NCBI RefSeq assembly: GCF_905120475.1
Contig: NZ_CAJHOE010000004.1
Location: forward strand, 85,810 to 149,809
Direction of reading: 5' to 3'
From: Campylobacter suis
GTDB lineage: Bacteria > Campylobacterota > Campylobacteria > Campylobacterales > Campylobacteraceae
DNA length: 64,000 nucleotides
The notes under the pieces are model-generated. The model saw only the letters and a program-made list of their open reading frames with translations. It did no database searches and was not told where the DNA came from. This document shows positions 20,167-29,281 of the stretch, in pieces. Within the stretch, counting starts at the first letter, position 1. Every line of letters begins with the position of its first letter. The position numbers and the translations under genes are program-made.

Positions 20167-20881
20167 TCAAAAACCACAATTAATGTACATTTTGCCAAAT
20201 CTTTTCACAGCTTCTAGTGCATTTTTAGGCATTGTTAGTGTTATAGCTAGCATTAAAGGCGATTATGAAAAGGCGATTATCTGGATTATATTATCTCTTA
20301 TTTTGGATGGACTTGATGGTAGGGTGGCTAGGCTTACAAAAACTACTTCAAAATTTGGGGTAGAGTTTGATAGTTTGGCTGATTTAGTTGCTTTTGGAGT
20401 CGCACCAGCCATACTTTTTTATCTTGCTATCGGACAACATTATGGTAGATTTGGAGTTCTTGTAAGCGCTATGTTTGTCGTTTTTGGTGCTATTCGTTTG
20501 GCTCGTTTTAATGTGACTACTGGCACATATGAACCAAATGTATTTATAGGGCTTCCTATACCCACTGCTGCGATAGTTAGTGCGCTTTATGTTGGTATGT
20601 ATGTTAATTACGATCTTAAGGGTTTTGAGTGGATATATATATTTATGCAGTGCGTTTTGGCAGTGCTTATGGTAAGCAATATCCGCTATCCAAGCTTTAA
20701 AAAGATAAACCTAGAGCAAGCTCATGTGATGAGAATTTTGGTTGGTTTAGTTATAGCATTTTCTATGCTTTATCTATATCCGCTAGAAAGTGCGGTCATC
20801 GTCATGAGTGTTTATGTTTTTTATGGTATAATCAGAGCCACTATAATGTTTTTTAAAAATTTTAAAAAGGAGAGTTCATGA
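20159..20881 (+). CDS. pssA: CDP-diacylglycerol-serine O-phosphatidyltransferase PssA
   Basis: 240 aa, with about eight membrane helices. The CDP-alcohol phosphotransferase signature DGxxAR-x-G-x3-D-x3-D is visible as DGRVARLTKTTSKFGVEFDSLAD at residues 51-73. It condenses CDP-diacylglycerol with serine to phosphatidylserine, the precursor of phosphatidylethanolamine, at the inner membrane. It overlaps the psd-like gene by eight bases. Its 3' end carries two TATAAT boxes that probably drive the leader ORF and leuA, and its stop codon overlaps the ATG of that leader. Confidence 0.95.
   Translation: MNNQKPQLMYILPNLFTASSAFLGIVSVIASIKGDYEKAIIWIILSLILDGLDGRVARLTKTTSKFGVEFDSLADLVAFGVAPAILFYLAIGQHYGRFGVLVSAMFVVFGAIRLARFNVTTGTYEPNVFIGLPIPTAAIVSALYVGMYVNYDLKGFEWIYIFMQCVLAVLMVSNIRYPSFKKINLEQAHVMRILVGLVIAFSMLYLYPLESAVIVMSVYVFYGIIRATIMFFKNFKKESS
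20827..20847 (+). promoter_or_regulatory. Probable promoter(s) for the leuA leader, inside pssA
   Basis: Two perfect TATAAT boxes at 20827-20832 and 20842-20847 follow a T-rich stretch (TTTATGTTTTTTATGG), the usual look of Campylobacter sigma-70 promoters. Transcription from either would start about 25-40 bases before the leader ORF start at 20878. Both overlap the pssA coding region, so conservation beyond codon needs would be a useful test. Confidence 0.5.
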
Positions 20882-20958
20882 GTGTTGGTGTCGCAAAATC
20901 AATAAAATTTTTACCACAAATTAAAATCAAAAACTCTCTACTGCTGCTACGCAAGTAG
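20878..20958 (+). CDS. leuL: Putative leucine leader peptide (26 aa) upstream of leuA
   Basis: A 26-codon ORF beginning ATG 20878, five bases after a strong AAAAAGGAG ribosome site, and ending TAG 20956-20958. Its last residues are N-S-L-L-L-L-R-K: four consecutive Leu codons (CTA CTG CTG CTA) just before the stop, in a genome segment where Leu is mostly written CTT or TTA. It lies 55 bases upstream of leuA, and its ATG overlaps the pssA stop. The Leu codons overlap a hairpin (next entry). This is the layout of an amino-acid attenuation leader: ribosome stalling when Leu-tRNA is scarce would open the hairpin. The function is inferred; the strong ribosome site and codon run are seen directly. 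Confidence 0.75.
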   Translation: MSVGVAKSIKFLPQIKIKNSLLLLRK

Positions 20959-20968
20959 CAAATTTTCT
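20945..20968 (+). terminator. Putative leu attenuator hairpin
   Basis: TGCTAC (20945-20950) and GTAGCA (20955-20960) form a perfect six-pair stem closed by a GCAA loop, a stable GNRA-type tetraloop, followed by AATTTTCT. The 5' arm lies within the last two Leu codons of the leader ORF and the 3' arm contains its TAG stop, so a ribosome held at the Leu codons would prevent folding. The T run is short and two bases away from the stem, so termination may be weak or the hairpin may work on translation instead. Confidence 0.5.
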
Positions 20969-21013
20969 ATCTAACCTCATAATTAAATTTCAAAATAAAA
21001 TAAAGGAATAAAA

Positions 21014-22528
21014 ATGGATAATAATAAAATAATAATATTTGATACAACACTTCGTGATGGCGAACAAAGCCCTGGTGCATCGATGAACACAGCCGAAAAG
21101 TTACAGATAGCACTTCAGCTTGAAAGGCTTGGCGTGGATGTGATGGAGGCTGGATTTGCGGCGGCTAGTCCTGGGGATTTTGATGCGGTAAATCAGATCG
21201 CAAAACAAGCATCAAGTATCCGTGTTTGCTCACTTGCTCGTGCTGTTGAGCGTGACATAAAAGCAGCTGGCGAGGCTCTTGCTCCTGCAAAATTTAAGCG
21301 AATTCATACATTTATAGCTACAAGTCCGATACATATGGAGTATAAGCTAAAGATGAAGCCAGATGAGGTTGTGCGTCGTGCTGTTGAGGCAGTAAAATTT
21401 GCGAAGACATTTTGTGAAGATGTTGAGTTTAGTTGCGAAGATGCTGGCAGAAGTGACATAGTATTTATGAAAGAAATTTGTGAAGCTGTGATACAAGCTG
21501 GCGCAAAGACTATAAATTTGCCCGATACAGTTGGATATCGCTTGCCAACAGAGCTTGCTTTGATGGTCTCTGAAATGGTAAAATTTATAGACGGCAGAGC
21601 AGTACTTTCAGTTCATAATCACAATGACCTTGGTCTTGCTACAGCAAATTCGCTAGCTTGCATACTGGCTGGAGCAAGGCAGGTTGAGTGCACGATAAAT
21701 GGTATTGGCGAGAGAGCTGGTAATGCCGCGCTTGAAGAGATAGTGATGGCTATAAAAACTCGCAAGGATATATTTGCTCCACTTTATACTGATATCATAG
21801 CAAAAGAAATTTATCCTAGCTCTCGCCTTATCGCAAACATCACTGGCATCGAGCCTCAGCCAAACAAAGCGATAGTTGGCAAAAATGCTTTTGCTCATGA
21901 GAGCGGTATCCACCAAGATGGTGTTTTAAAGCACAAAGAGACTTATGAGATCATAAGTGCTGAGAGCATAGGGCTTGAGAAAAACTCACTTGTTCTTGGT
22001 AAACATAGTGGACGCCATGCCTTTAAAGATAAGCTTGCTCATCTTGGATTTAGCCTTGATGAGAACGCTTTAAATACGGCATTTGATAAATTTAAAGAGC
22101 TTGCTGATAAGAAAAAAGAGGTGTTTGATGACGATATTAGGGCACTTGTTGCAGAAGAGATCACTCGTATACCGCAAGCTTATGAGATAGTGGGGCTTCT
22201 TCAAAGTAGTGCAGGGGGGCTTGCAAGTGCTTCGATGAGCATTAATTTTAATGATAAAGTTGTTAGTGATTCAGCTCTTGGTAACGGCACAGCAGATGCG
22301 ATATTTAAGGTGATTGATCGTATTAGTGGTATTGGCGGAGTGCTAAAAGATTACAAGGTTACTGCTGTCTCGCAAGGTAAAGATGCACTTGCGAAGGTTG
22401 ATGTAAAAGTTGAGTTTGAAGGCTCACACGCTGTGATGGGGCACGGACTAGATATAGATACGATGATGGCAAGTGCAAAGGCATATATCGGCGCACTTAA
22501 TAGCCATCTGCGCATAAAGCAACTATGA
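21014..22528 (+). CDS. leuA: 2-isopropylmalate synthase LeuA
   Basis: 504 aa. [19 protein letters not shown] near residues 6-24 is the HMGL/citramalate-synthase catalytic start, [19 protein letters not shown] holds the metal-binding His pair, and the C-terminal third (about 390-504) is the leucine-binding regulatory domain. It condenses acetyl-CoA with 2-ketoisovalerate, the first committed step of leucine synthesis. It probably has both allosteric control by leucine and control through the leader ORF upstream. leuB, C and D do not follow here; an SMR transporter does. RBS AAAGGAA at 21001-21007. Confidence 0.95.
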   Translation: MDNNKIIIFDTTLRDGEQSPGASMNTAEKLQIALQLERLGVDVMEAGFAAASPGDFDAVNQIAKQASSIRVCSLARAVERDIKAAGEALAPAKFKRIHTFIATSPIHMEYKLKMKPDEVVRRAVEAVKFAKTFCEDVEFSCEDAGRSDIVFMKEICEAVIQAGAKTINLPDTVGYRLPTELALMVSEMVKFIDGRAVLSVHNHNDLGLATANSLACILAGARQVECTINGIGERAGNAALEEIVMAIKTRKDIFAPLYTDIIAKEIYPSSRLIANITGIEPQPNKAIVGKNAFAHESGIHQDGVLKHKETYEIISAESIGLEKNSLVLGKHSGRHAFKDKLAHLGFSLDENALNTAFDKFKELADKKKEVFDDDIRALVAEEITRIPQAYEIVGLLQSSAGGLASASMSINFNDKVVSDSALGNGTADAIFKVIDRISGIGGVLKDYKVTAVSQGKDALAKVDVKVEFEGSHAVMGHGLDIDTMMASAKAYIGALNSHLRIKQL

Positions 22529-22540
22529 TAAAGATATAAA

Positions 22541-22858
22541 ATGGCTTGGGTGTTTTTAATAACTGCTGGTCTTATGGAGATAGGCTGGCCACTGGGGCTA
22601 AAGCTAGCGCAGCAAGATGGTAAGGCTTTTATGGGTACAGCTATAGCGATAGCCTTTATGGCTGTTAGTGGGTACTTACTATTTTTAGCACAGCGTGAAA
22701 TTCCTATGGGTACAGCCTATGCAGTGTGGACTGGTATAGGTGCCGCTGGAGCATTTTTAGTAGGTGTTTTATTTTTTGGTGATAGCGCAAGTCTTGGTAA
22801 ATACATCGGTGTTGCACTAATAATACTTGGCGTAATAACGCTAAAAGTTTCTCACTAA
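22541..22858 (+). CDS. SMR-family transporter, SugE/Gdx-like
   Basis: 105 aa with four membrane helices, the standard size of small multidrug resistance proteins. The start AWVFLITAGLMEIGWPLGLK puts the family's essential Glu at residue 13; the Trp following (GW) and the IPMGTAYAVWTGIGAAG block fit the SugE/Gdx branch, whose members export guanidinium and some quaternary ammonium compounds, more than the EmrE branch. It acts as a dimer in the inner membrane. It follows leuA by 12 bases with only a weak ribosome site and is probably cotranscribed. A strong hairpin follows the stop. Confidence 0.88.
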   Translation: MAWVFLITAGLMEIGWPLGLKLAQQDGKAFMGTAIAIAFMAVSGYLLFLAQREIPMGTAYAVWTGIGAAGAFLVGVLFFGDSASLGKYIGVALIILGVITLKVSH

Positions 22859-22884
22859 TTTGTGCCTAAAACTAGGCACAAATT
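22857..22884. terminator. Bidirectional terminator between SMR gene and mnmG
   Basis: AATTTGTGCCTA (22857-22868) and its exact complement TAGGCACAAATT (22873-22884) form a 12-pair stem with an AAAC loop. The stem itself ends in A/T runs on both sides, so it can act in either direction between two convergent genes. Confidence 0.9.
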
Positions 22885-24758
22885 TAGCTTTTGTGATTTG
22901 CGTGCCACATCTTTATATAAATATGTAAAATATCTACAGCTGCTGGCGTTATGCCTGAAATTTCACTTGCTGCAAAAAGTGTTGGCGGGGCAAATTTCTC
23001 AAGCTTTTCGACCACTTCATTACTAAGTCCGCTTATGCCGCGAAATGTAAAACCAACTGGTATTTTGACACTCATCATATCTTTCATTCGCTCTATTTGA
23101 GACTTTTGCTCACCGATATAGTGCTGATATTTGCATTCAACTAAAATTTGCTCCAAGCTTGATTTATCCATATCGCTAAACAATTCATCTAGCTTTTGTA
23201 GTTTCTCAAGCGTAAAGCTTTTTCTGGCTACTATCTTTTGCAAGGTTGCTTTTTCGCTGATAATATCCTCATCAAGGCTTGCTAAAAAGGCTAAATTTTC
23301 CTTTGATGGTGTTATCTCTTTTGTATTTAAAAGCTCAAGACCATCTTTTAAATTTTGTTTGATTTGTGAAATTTCATTAAATGTTTCACTATCAAGCAGC
23401 CCAAGCTCATGCCCATATCCGCCAAGTCTTAGTATTGCATTGTCTTCACGAAGCAGTAAGCGATACTCTGCACGGCTTGTAAACATACGATATGGCTCTT
23501 TTGTTCCTTTTGTAACAAGATCATCTATTAAAACACCGATATAAGCCTCATCTCTGCGAAGTATGAGTGCTTCTTTACCTTGAATGCTAAGTGCTGCGTT
23601 TATACCAGCCATAAGCCCTTGTGCTCCAGCCTCTTCATAACCAGTCGTGCCATTTATCTGACCAGCCAGGTAAAGTCCTGAAATTTGCTTTGTTTCAAGA
23701 GTATGCTTAAGTTCTGTTGGCTCTACATAATCATACTCTATCGCGTAGCCATGGCGCACTATGCGAGCATTTTCAAAGCCACGCACCGAGCGGATCATCT
23801 GAACTTGAACATCATAAGGAAGACTTGTTGAAAAGCCATTTATGTAGTATTCGGTCGCTTCAAGTGTTTGTGGCTCTACAAAAAGATGGTGGCGATCACG
23901 GTCACCAAAGCGATTTATCTTATCTTCTATGCTAGGACAATACCTTGGTCCCACGCCCTCTATTTGCCCTGTGAATAGCGGAGCTTTGTCAAAATTTGAG
24001 CGTATGGTTTCGTGTGTAAATTCATTTGTATAAGCGATATAGCAAGGAAGTTGCGTTGGGTTAAAAGTTTTAGTGCGGAAACTAAAAGGCACTGCATCCT
24101 TATCGCCATCTTGAATTTCAAGCACGCTAAAATCTATACTTTTAGCGTCTATGCGTGGGCAAGTCCCAGTTTTTAATCGCCCCATCTTCAGCCCTAAATT
24201 TGCAAGTGAGGTGCTTAAATTTTTAGAACTTAGCTCGCCAACGCGCCCAGCTTCTATTTTGTTAAAACCAACATGGATAAGACCGTTTAGAAATGTACCT
24301 GTTGTTATGATGAGCTTTTTGCAATCATATTCATTGCCAAGATTTGTCTTTATGCCTGAAATTTCGCCATTTTTAGTTAAAATTTCAGTTGCCATCTCTT
24401 GAGTTATCTCTAAATTTGGTGTATTTAAAAGCACATTGCGCATATAAATTCTATATCTATCCATATCAATTTGCGCACGGCTACCACGCACAGCAGGCCC
24501 TTTGCTCTCATTTAGTACGCGAAACTGTATCCCAACAGCATCAGTTATAAGCCCCATTTGCCCGCCAAGCGCATCTATCTCTTTAACAAGATGACCCTTG
24601 GCAAGACCTCCGATAGCTGGGTTACAGCTAGCAGCACCGATTTGTTCAGCTAGTATTGTTATAAGCATCGTTTTTAGTCCCATTCTAGCACTTGCTAGGC
24701 AGGCTTCTATACCCGCATGACCACCGCCAACGACGATAATATCGTAGTTATTTGACAT
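22884..24758 (-). CDS. mnmG: tRNA uridine-5-carboxymethylaminomethyl modification enzyme MnmG (GidA)
   Basis: 624 aa FAD protein. [21 protein letters not shown] at residues 6-26 is the FAD-binding motif; [15 protein letters not shown] and the conserved [20 protein letters not shown] follow; a second nucleotide-type motif is [21 protein letters not shown]. The helical C-terminal part binds MnmE and tRNA. With MnmE it installs cmnm5 on the wobble U34 of certain tRNAs. It is convergent with the SMR gene and divergent from dctP, with a 279-base spacer upstream. Confidence 0.97.
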   Translation of the reverse strand: MSNNYDIIVVGGGHAGIEACLASARMGLKTMLITILAEQIGAASCNPAIGGLAKGHLVKEIDALGGQMGLITDAVGIQFRVLNESKGPAVRGSRAQIDMDRYRIYMRNVLLNTPNLEITQEMATEILTKNGEISGIKTNLGNEYDCKKLIITTGTFLNGLIHVGFNKIEAGRVGELSSKNLSTSLANLGLKMGRLKTGTCPRIDAKSIDFSVLEIQDGDKDAVPFSFRTKTFNPTQLPCYIAYTNEFTHETIRSNFDKAPLFTGQIEGVGPRYCPSIEDKINRFGDRDRHHLFVEPQTLEATEYYINGFSTSLPYDVQVQMIRSVRGFENARIVRHGYAIEYDYVEPTELKHTLETKQISGLYLAGQINGTTGYEEAGAQGLMAGINAALSIQGKEALILRRDEAYIGVLIDDLVTKGTKEPYRMFTSRAEYRLLLREDNAILRLGGYGHELGLLDSETFNEISQIKQNLKDGLELLNTKEITPSKENLAFLASLDEDIISEKATLQKIVARKSFTLEKLQKLDELFSDMDKSSLEQILVECKYQHYIGEQKSQIERMKDMMSVKIPVGFTFRGISGLSNEVVEKLEKFAPPTLFAASEISGITPAAVDILHIYIKMWHANHKS

Positions 24759-24950
24759 TTTTATACCTTAAATTTTTTGTGATTGTAGCAAAATGGCTAT
24801 AAATATTTGCTTGAGCTTGCAAAAAAAAATGCAAATTTCTATACTTACAACTTATATCTAGTTTAAGTAAAATAAAAATTAGCCTTAAAATTTTTCAAAT
24901 TTAACATCATTCTTTAAAAATGTTACTTTTTTACTCACTTTTAAATAAAA

Positions 24951-24971
24951 TTTGTTACTAAAAGTAGCAAA
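24951..24971. promoter_or_regulatory. Inverted repeat upstream of the dctP promoter, candidate operator
   Basis: TTTGTTACT (24951-24959) and AGTAGCAAA (24963-24971) are inverted copies with one mismatch around an AAA centre. The centre lies about 40 bases upstream of the -10, near position -50, where an activator would bind. A partial copy of the half site, TGTTACT, occurs at 24930-24936. The rest of the 279-base mnmG-dctP spacer is AT-rich and holds no gene that I can see. Confidence 0.45.
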
Positions 24972-24997
24972 TACAAAAAAATAGCCAGAAAAAATTT

Positions 24998-25003
24998 TAT
25001 AAT
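24998..25003 (+). promoter_or_regulatory. Probable -10 of the dctPQM promoter
   Basis: A perfect TATAAT sits 34 bases upstream of the dctP ATG, preceded by T/A-rich sequence. The expected transcript starts near 25010, and AAAGGAG at 25026-25032 is the ribosome site. Confidence 0.6.
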
Positions 25004-25037
25004 AGCCCTTGAAACCAAAAATATCAAAGGAGATAAG

Positions 25038-26030
25038 ATGAAAATTTTAGGTGCTACTTTATTAAGCTGTACTGTTGCTTTGACAAGTCTTGCAGCAGAC
25101 AAAGTTCATACTATAAAATTTGCACATGTTGTTGCTGCTTCAACACCAAAAGGTAAAGCTGCTGACTTTTTTGCAAAGCGCGTTGAGGAGTTAAGTGATG
25201 GCAAGATCAAGGTACAAGTTTTCCCATCGGCTCAGCTAGTTGATGATGATAGAGTTTTTGGCGCACTAAAGTTGGGCAATGTCCAGATGGCAGCTCCAAG
25301 TTTTTCAAAATTTACGCCGATAGTTCCACAATTTCAGCTATTTGACCTACCTTTTATCTTTAAAGATGAGGCACACCTTCACAAAGTTCAAGATGGTGAA
25401 GTTGGAGCAGCTTTAAAAGATTTAGTAACTAAGAAGGGATTTGTTGCGCTTGATTACTGGGATGCTGGATTTAAGCACTTTAGTTCAAGTAAAAAACCAG
25501 TTGTAGTTCCAGATGATGCAAAAGGACAAAAATTTAGAATTCAAAGCTCAAAAGTGCTAGAGGAGCAGATGAAAGCAGTTGGTGGCAACCCGCAAGTGCT
25601 ACCATTTTCAGAGGTTTATAGTGCTCTTCAACAAGGCGTAGTTGATGCGACTGAAAACCCGCTATCAAACTTTTATAATACAAAATTTCATGAAGTTCAA
25701 ACATCTTTAACACTTTCAAACCACGGATATTTGGGCTACTTGGTTGTTGTTAGTGAGAAATTTTGGAAGGGTTTACCAGATGAGCTTAAAAAGCATGTAA
25801 CTCAAGCTCTTAGCGAAGCTACTACTTTTGAGCGTGAAGAGACAGCAAAAGAGGACGCTCATGTTATCGCTCAGCTTGAAAAATACATCGCTGATGGCAA
25901 AAAGCTAGAGATTATAAAACTTGATGATGCTCAAAAAGAGGCTTGGTCTAAAGCTATGGAGGGTGTGTATCCTAAGTTTTATGACATCATCGGCAAGGAC
26001 TTGATAGACAAAACTATCAATGCAAAGTAA
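25038..26030 (+). CDS. dctP: TRAP transporter solute-binding protein, DctP family
   Basis: 330 aa with a signal peptide ending about LTSLAADK (residue 19-20). IKFAHVVAASTPKGKAADFF, KLGNVQMAAPSFSKF, GQKFRIQSSKVLEEQMKAVG (containing the carboxylate-binding Arg), SALQQGVVDATENPLSNFY and LSNHGYLGY are typical of periplasmic binding proteins for C4-dicarboxylates (malate, succinate, fumarate). The ligand could be another carboxylate; the Arg supports an organic acid. First gene of a three-gene operon with its own promoter and a possible operator. Confidence 0.92.
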   Translation: MKILGATLLSCTVALTSLAADKVHTIKFAHVVAASTPKGKAADFFAKRVEELSDGKIKVQVFPSAQLVDDDRVFGALKLGNVQMAAPSFSKFTPIVPQFQLFDLPFIFKDEAHLHKVQDGEVGAALKDLVTKKGFVALDYWDAGFKHFSSSKKPVVVPDDAKGQKFRIQSSKVLEEQMKAVGGNPQVLPFSEVYSALQQGVVDATENPLSNFYNTKFHEVQTSLTLSNHGYLGYLVVVSEKFWKGLPDELKKHVTQALSEATTFEREETAKEDAHVIAQLEKYIADGKKLEIIKLDDAQKEAWSKAMEGVYPKFYDIIGKDLIDKTINAK

Positions 26031-26035
26031 GCTAA

Positions 26036-26578
26036 ATGCAAAGGTTTTTTGAGATCTTAGATGTTGGTATCGCTTCTGTAAATAAAACCATAGCGGTACT
26101 TGGCATAGCGGCGGGGACACTCCTCGCCTTTGTTAATGTCGTTATGCGGTATGTCTTTAATAGCGGATTTGCATGGGCTGGCGAGATGGTAAACTATCTA
26201 TTTATCTGGTCGGCTTTTTTTGCTGCAGCTTATGGATTTAAACGCGGAATTCATATAAGTGTTACTATCTTAATCGAGAAATTTCCACCTCAAGTGGCAA
26301 AAGCATATGTCATTTTTTCTCACATACTAACAACAACATTTTTGCTTTTTATCGTTGTTTACGGTGTTCAGTATCTAATGGTTATGCACGAGCTAGACTT
26401 TATGAGTGTAGACCTTGGTGTGCCACAGTGGATACCTATGGTGGTTTTACCAGTAGCATTTTTGGGCGCTAGCTATAGGGCTGGAGAGAAAATTTTTGAA
26501 GTAGCAAAAACTCCAGCGGACAAAGTCATCATCAATGCAGAAGCTGAGACGATACACGACTCAGTCGATAAAAAATAA
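26036..26578 (+). CDS. dctQ: TRAP transporter small permease DctQ
   Basis: 180 aa with four predicted membrane helices and the family signature NVVMRYVFNSGFAWAGEMVNYLFIWSAF at residues 35-62 (helix II). Small subunit of the DctQM membrane complex that takes substrate from DctP and imports it with sodium. Starts five bases after the dctP stop with a poor ribosome site, so it is likely coupled to dctP; the tail beyond residue 155 is hydrophilic. Confidence 0.92.
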   Translation: MQRFFEILDVGIASVNKTIAVLGIAAGTLLAFVNVVMRYVFNSGFAWAGEMVNYLFIWSAFFAAAYGFKRGIHISVTILIEKFPPQVAKAYVIFSHILTTTFLLFIVVYGVQYLMVMHELDFMSVDLGVPQWIPMVVLPVAFLGASYRAGEKIFEVAKTPADKVIINAEAETIHDSVDKK

Positions 26579-26587
26579 GGAGCTAAA

Positions 26588-27868
26588 ATGACGATAGCAT
26601 TTTTATTTGTATCGCTGTTTGGGCTCATGCTTATCGGCGTTCCTGTGGCTATATCGCTTGGAGCAAGTACTGTTCTTACGATGTACATTTTTACAGACTT
26701 AGAGCTTGCAACTATACCACAACTTATCTTTGATGGTATAAACAAATTTTCACTTATGGCGATACCGATGTTTATCTTGGCTGGAAATTTGCTAAGTAAA
26801 GGTGGTTCGGCTAGAAGGATTATTGATTTTGCAAGATCAATGGTTGGTCATCTACCTGGTGGCTTGCCGATGTCAGCGATATTTGCTTGTATCATTTTTG
26901 CAGCCGTTTCAGGAAGCTCGCCAGCTACCGTTGTGGCGATAGGCTCAATCATGTTCGTGGCTATCAAAGAGGCTGGATATCCTGCGACTTATGCAGTGGG
27001 CGGTATCAGTACAGCAGGTTCACTTGGCATACTTATCCCACCATCTGTTGTTATGATCGTTTACGGTGTTACGGCAGAGGTTAGTATAGGTAAGCTATTT
27101 ATGGCTGGTGTTGTGCCTGGAATTTTACTTGGTGGTATGATGCTAGCGCAGACTTATATCGGCGCAAAAAGGCTTGGCTTTAAGGCGACTACTCCTGAGC
27201 CGTTTAGTGAGCGTATAAAGAAATTTGGCAAGGCATTTTGGGCGCTACTTATCATTGTAGTGGTGATAGGCGGAATTTATGGTGGAATTTTCACTCCAAC
27301 AGAAGCAGCCGCCGCAAGTGCTGTATATGCACTTGTGATTTCACTTTTTGTCTATAAAGATATAAAATTTAAAGACCTATGGAATATCTGCCTTGAGTCA
27401 GCAATGACTACTGCGATGATATTTTTCATCATCACAAACGCCGTTGTCTTTGCATACTTGCTTACTAGCGAGCAGATACCACAAGCTATAGCTGATGCTA
27501 TGCTAAGCGCAAATATCGGCAAGATAACATTCCTAGTGCTTGTAAATATCTTGCTTTTCATCATGGGTCAGTTTATGGAGCCATCATCTGTTGTTATGAT
27601 CATGGTGCCACTTCTTTTACCGATAGCTACGATGTTAGGAATCGATCCGATACACTTTGGTATCATCCTTATCGTAAATATGGAGATAGGCATGATAACA
27701 CCACCTGTGGGGCTAAATTTATTTGTCGCCAGCGGTCTAACTGGCATGAAGCTAAAAGATGTCATCATCTCATGCCTACCATGGACTTTAACGCTATTTA
27801 TCGGACTTTTACTAATAACTTATATTCCAGAAATTTCACTCTGGCTGCCAAACTTAATGTATGGTTAA
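26588..27868 (+). CDS. dctM: TRAP transporter large permease DctM
   Basis: 426 aa, very hydrophobic, elevator-type large permease. GVPVAISLGAST, MAIPMFILAGNLLSKGG, SGSSPATVVAIGSIM near 113-127, GGISTAGSLGILIPPSVVMIVYG and GMITPPVGLNLFVASG near 374-389 are DctM hallmarks. It carries the substrate path and sodium sites. Third gene of dctPQM, nine bases after dctQ, followed by a strong terminator. Confidence 0.95.
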   Translation: MTIAFLFVSLFGLMLIGVPVAISLGASTVLTMYIFTDLELATIPQLIFDGINKFSLMAIPMFILAGNLLSKGGSARRIIDFARSMVGHLPGGLPMSAIFACIIFAAVSGSSPATVVAIGSIMFVAIKEAGYPATYAVGGISTAGSLGILIPPSVVMIVYGVTAEVSIGKLFMAGVVPGILLGGMMLAQTYIGAKRLGFKATTPEPFSERIKKFGKAFWALLIIVVVIGGIYGGIFTPTEAAAASAVYALVISLFVYKDIKFKDLWNICLESAMTTAMIFFIITNAVVFAYLLTSEQIPQAIADAMLSANIGKITFLVLVNILLFIMGQFMEPSSVVMIMVPLLLPIATMLGIDPIHFGIILIVNMEIGMITPPVGLNLFVASGLTGMKLKDVIISCLPWTLTLFIGLLLITYIPEISLWLPNLMYG

Positions 27869-27876
27869 AATTTAAT

Positions 27877-27905
27877 AAAGGGGGCTTTTGCCCCTTTGTT
27901 TTTAT
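27877..27905 (+). terminator. Intrinsic terminator of dctPQM
   Basis: AAAGGGG (27877-27883) pairs with CCCCTTT (27891-27897); the loop holds GCTTTTG, and GTTTTTAT follows. A GC-rich stem with a T tail in an AT-rich genome is convincing. Confidence 0.9.
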
Positions 27906-27967
27906 ATAAATTTCAATACTTTTTAGCTACCATAAAACCCAAATCTCCCACAAAAAGGAAAGCCTAG

Positions 27968-28825
27968 ATGCTAACTCCGCAAGAAAATGCCAAAGTACTT
28001 GTTTTAAGTATGACAAAAAAGGCACAAGCCCCACTAAAAGCTGTTATCATAATGTCTATAATGGCTGGGGGAGCTATCGCTATGGGCGATATATTTTGGG
28101 CACACTCAACCATTGGTATGGCACAAACTCTAAGCATTGGGATGTCAAATTTTATCGGAGGACTTGCGTTTGCTTGCGGTTTGATGATGGTTGTATTTTA
28201 TGGTGGACATCTTTTTACGGGCTCTGTTGTATCTGGTGTTGGCGCTTATGATTCTAAGATAGGCTGGATAGCCGTGCTTAGATATTTGTCTATTGTTTGG
28301 GTGTTTAACTTTGTTGGTAGCGTTATGGTGGCTTATATGTACTACTATTCTGGATTGCCACAAAAATTTAACGCAGCGATATTAAAAACTTTTGTAACTA
28401 TCGGCACGGATAAAGTTACGCTATCGTTTGTGGAGCTCTTTTTGCGTGGGATATTTTGCAATATCTTTGTATGTATGGCAGTTTGGTCAGCAAATATGCA
28501 AAAGGATATAGTGGGTAAATTTTTTACCATTTTATGGATGGTGGCCGCATTTGTGGCATGCTCTATGGAGCACTGCGTGGCAAATATGTTTATTATCACC
28601 GAGGCATTGCTTGCAAAGGCTGACTTGTTAGCTAAGACCGGAAGTATCGAAGCATTAAGTGAGCTTTTAAAGATAAATGTAAATTTGCTTTATGAGCTAA
28701 ATATTACAAATTTTTTGTCTAAAAACTTAGTTCCAGTAACGCTTGGTAATATTATCGGTGGCTTTTTGTTTGTAGGACTTGTTGGATTTATCGCTGCAAA
28801 GAGTGAGGAGGAAAGTGCTAGTTAG
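27968..28825 (+). CDS. Formate/nitrite transporter (FNT) family channel
   Basis: 285 aa, six membrane helices plus a short C-terminal tail. KAPLKAVIIMSIMAGGAIAMGDIFW (residues 18-42), GLMMVVFYGGHLFTGSV near 74-90 and LRGIFCNIFVCMAVWSA near 155-171 with the paired family motif L-x-x-G-x-x-N match FocA/NirC-type pentameric anion channels. EHCVANMFII carries the conserved central His. It could carry formate (a major electron donor for these bacteria) or nitrite; sequence by eye does not decide. It has its own gap after the dctM terminator, and a hairpin follows. Confidence 0.88.
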   Translation: MLTPQENAKVLVLSMTKKAQAPLKAVIIMSIMAGGAIAMGDIFWAHSTIGMAQTLSIGMSNFIGGLAFACGLMMVVFYGGHLFTGSVVSGVGAYDSKIGWIAVLRYLSIVWVFNFVGSVMVAYMYYYSGLPQKFNAAILKTFVTIGTDKVTLSFVELFLRGIFCNIFVCMAVWSANMQKDIVGKFFTILWMVAAFVACSMEHCVANMFIITEALLAKADLLAKTGSIEALSELLKINVNLLYELNITNFLSKNLVPVTLGNIIGGFLFVGLVGFIAAKSEEESAS

Positions 28826-28836
28826 CACACTTTATC

Positions 28837-28857
28837 TTGCCAGCAAAAAGCTGGCAA
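28837..28857. terminator. Bidirectional terminator between FNT gene and thioesterase
   Basis: TTGCCAGC (28837-28844) and GCTGGCAA (28850-28857) form an eight-pair stem with an AAAAA loop; ATTT follows on the plus strand and GATAAAGT on the minus. It lies in the short gap between convergent genes. Confidence 0.75.
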
Positions 28858-28867
28858 ATTTAAGCCT

Positions 28868-29281
28868 TTAAAAGCCGTGTAGGCGTTTTATCTCAGGGTC
28901 GATAGGCTTTTTAGCTCCATCTTTTGTTACACTCACAAAAGTTGCGATAGCGCTTGTAACATGTAAACACTCGCGAAAACCTTCAGCATTTAGCCTTAAA
29001 GCCGTTACTTCTATCTGTATTTTTATCGAAGTTGTGCCCACAGATAGTATCTTTGCATAGCAACTTATCACATCTCCTATAAAAACTGGTTGCTTAAATA
29101 TAATTTGCTCCATTGAGATCGTTACTACGCGCTCAGGCGCTAACTCTCTTGCAGCGTTTGCACCAGCAAGGTCAATCTGACTCATTATCCATCCACCAAA
29201 GATGTTACCAGCGCTATTTGTGTCTTTTGGAAGTGCCACAACTTTTATTCGAGGTTCGCCAAAACTACTTAGATCTTTCAT
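28868..29281 (-). CDS. Acyl-CoA thioesterase, YciA-like hotdog fold
   Basis: 137 aa single hotdog domain. DTNSAGNIFGGWIMSQIDLAG at residues 20-40 contains the catalytic N/D region and central helix, then VVTISMEQIIFKQPVFIGDVI. Hydrolyses acyl-CoA thioesters in the cytoplasm; YciA enzymes are broad in chain length. ATGA overlap with the upstream (frameshifted) membrane gene suggests a shared transcript. A similar gene adjoins ciaB in C. jejuni, to my recollection. Confidence 0.88.
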   Translation of the reverse strand: MKDLSSFGEPRIKVVALPKDTNSAGNIFGGWIMSQIDLAGANAARELAPERVVTISMEQIIFKQPVFIGDVISCYAKILSVGTTSIKIQIEVTALRLNAEGFRECLHVTSAIATFVSVTKDGAKKPIDPEIKRLHGF

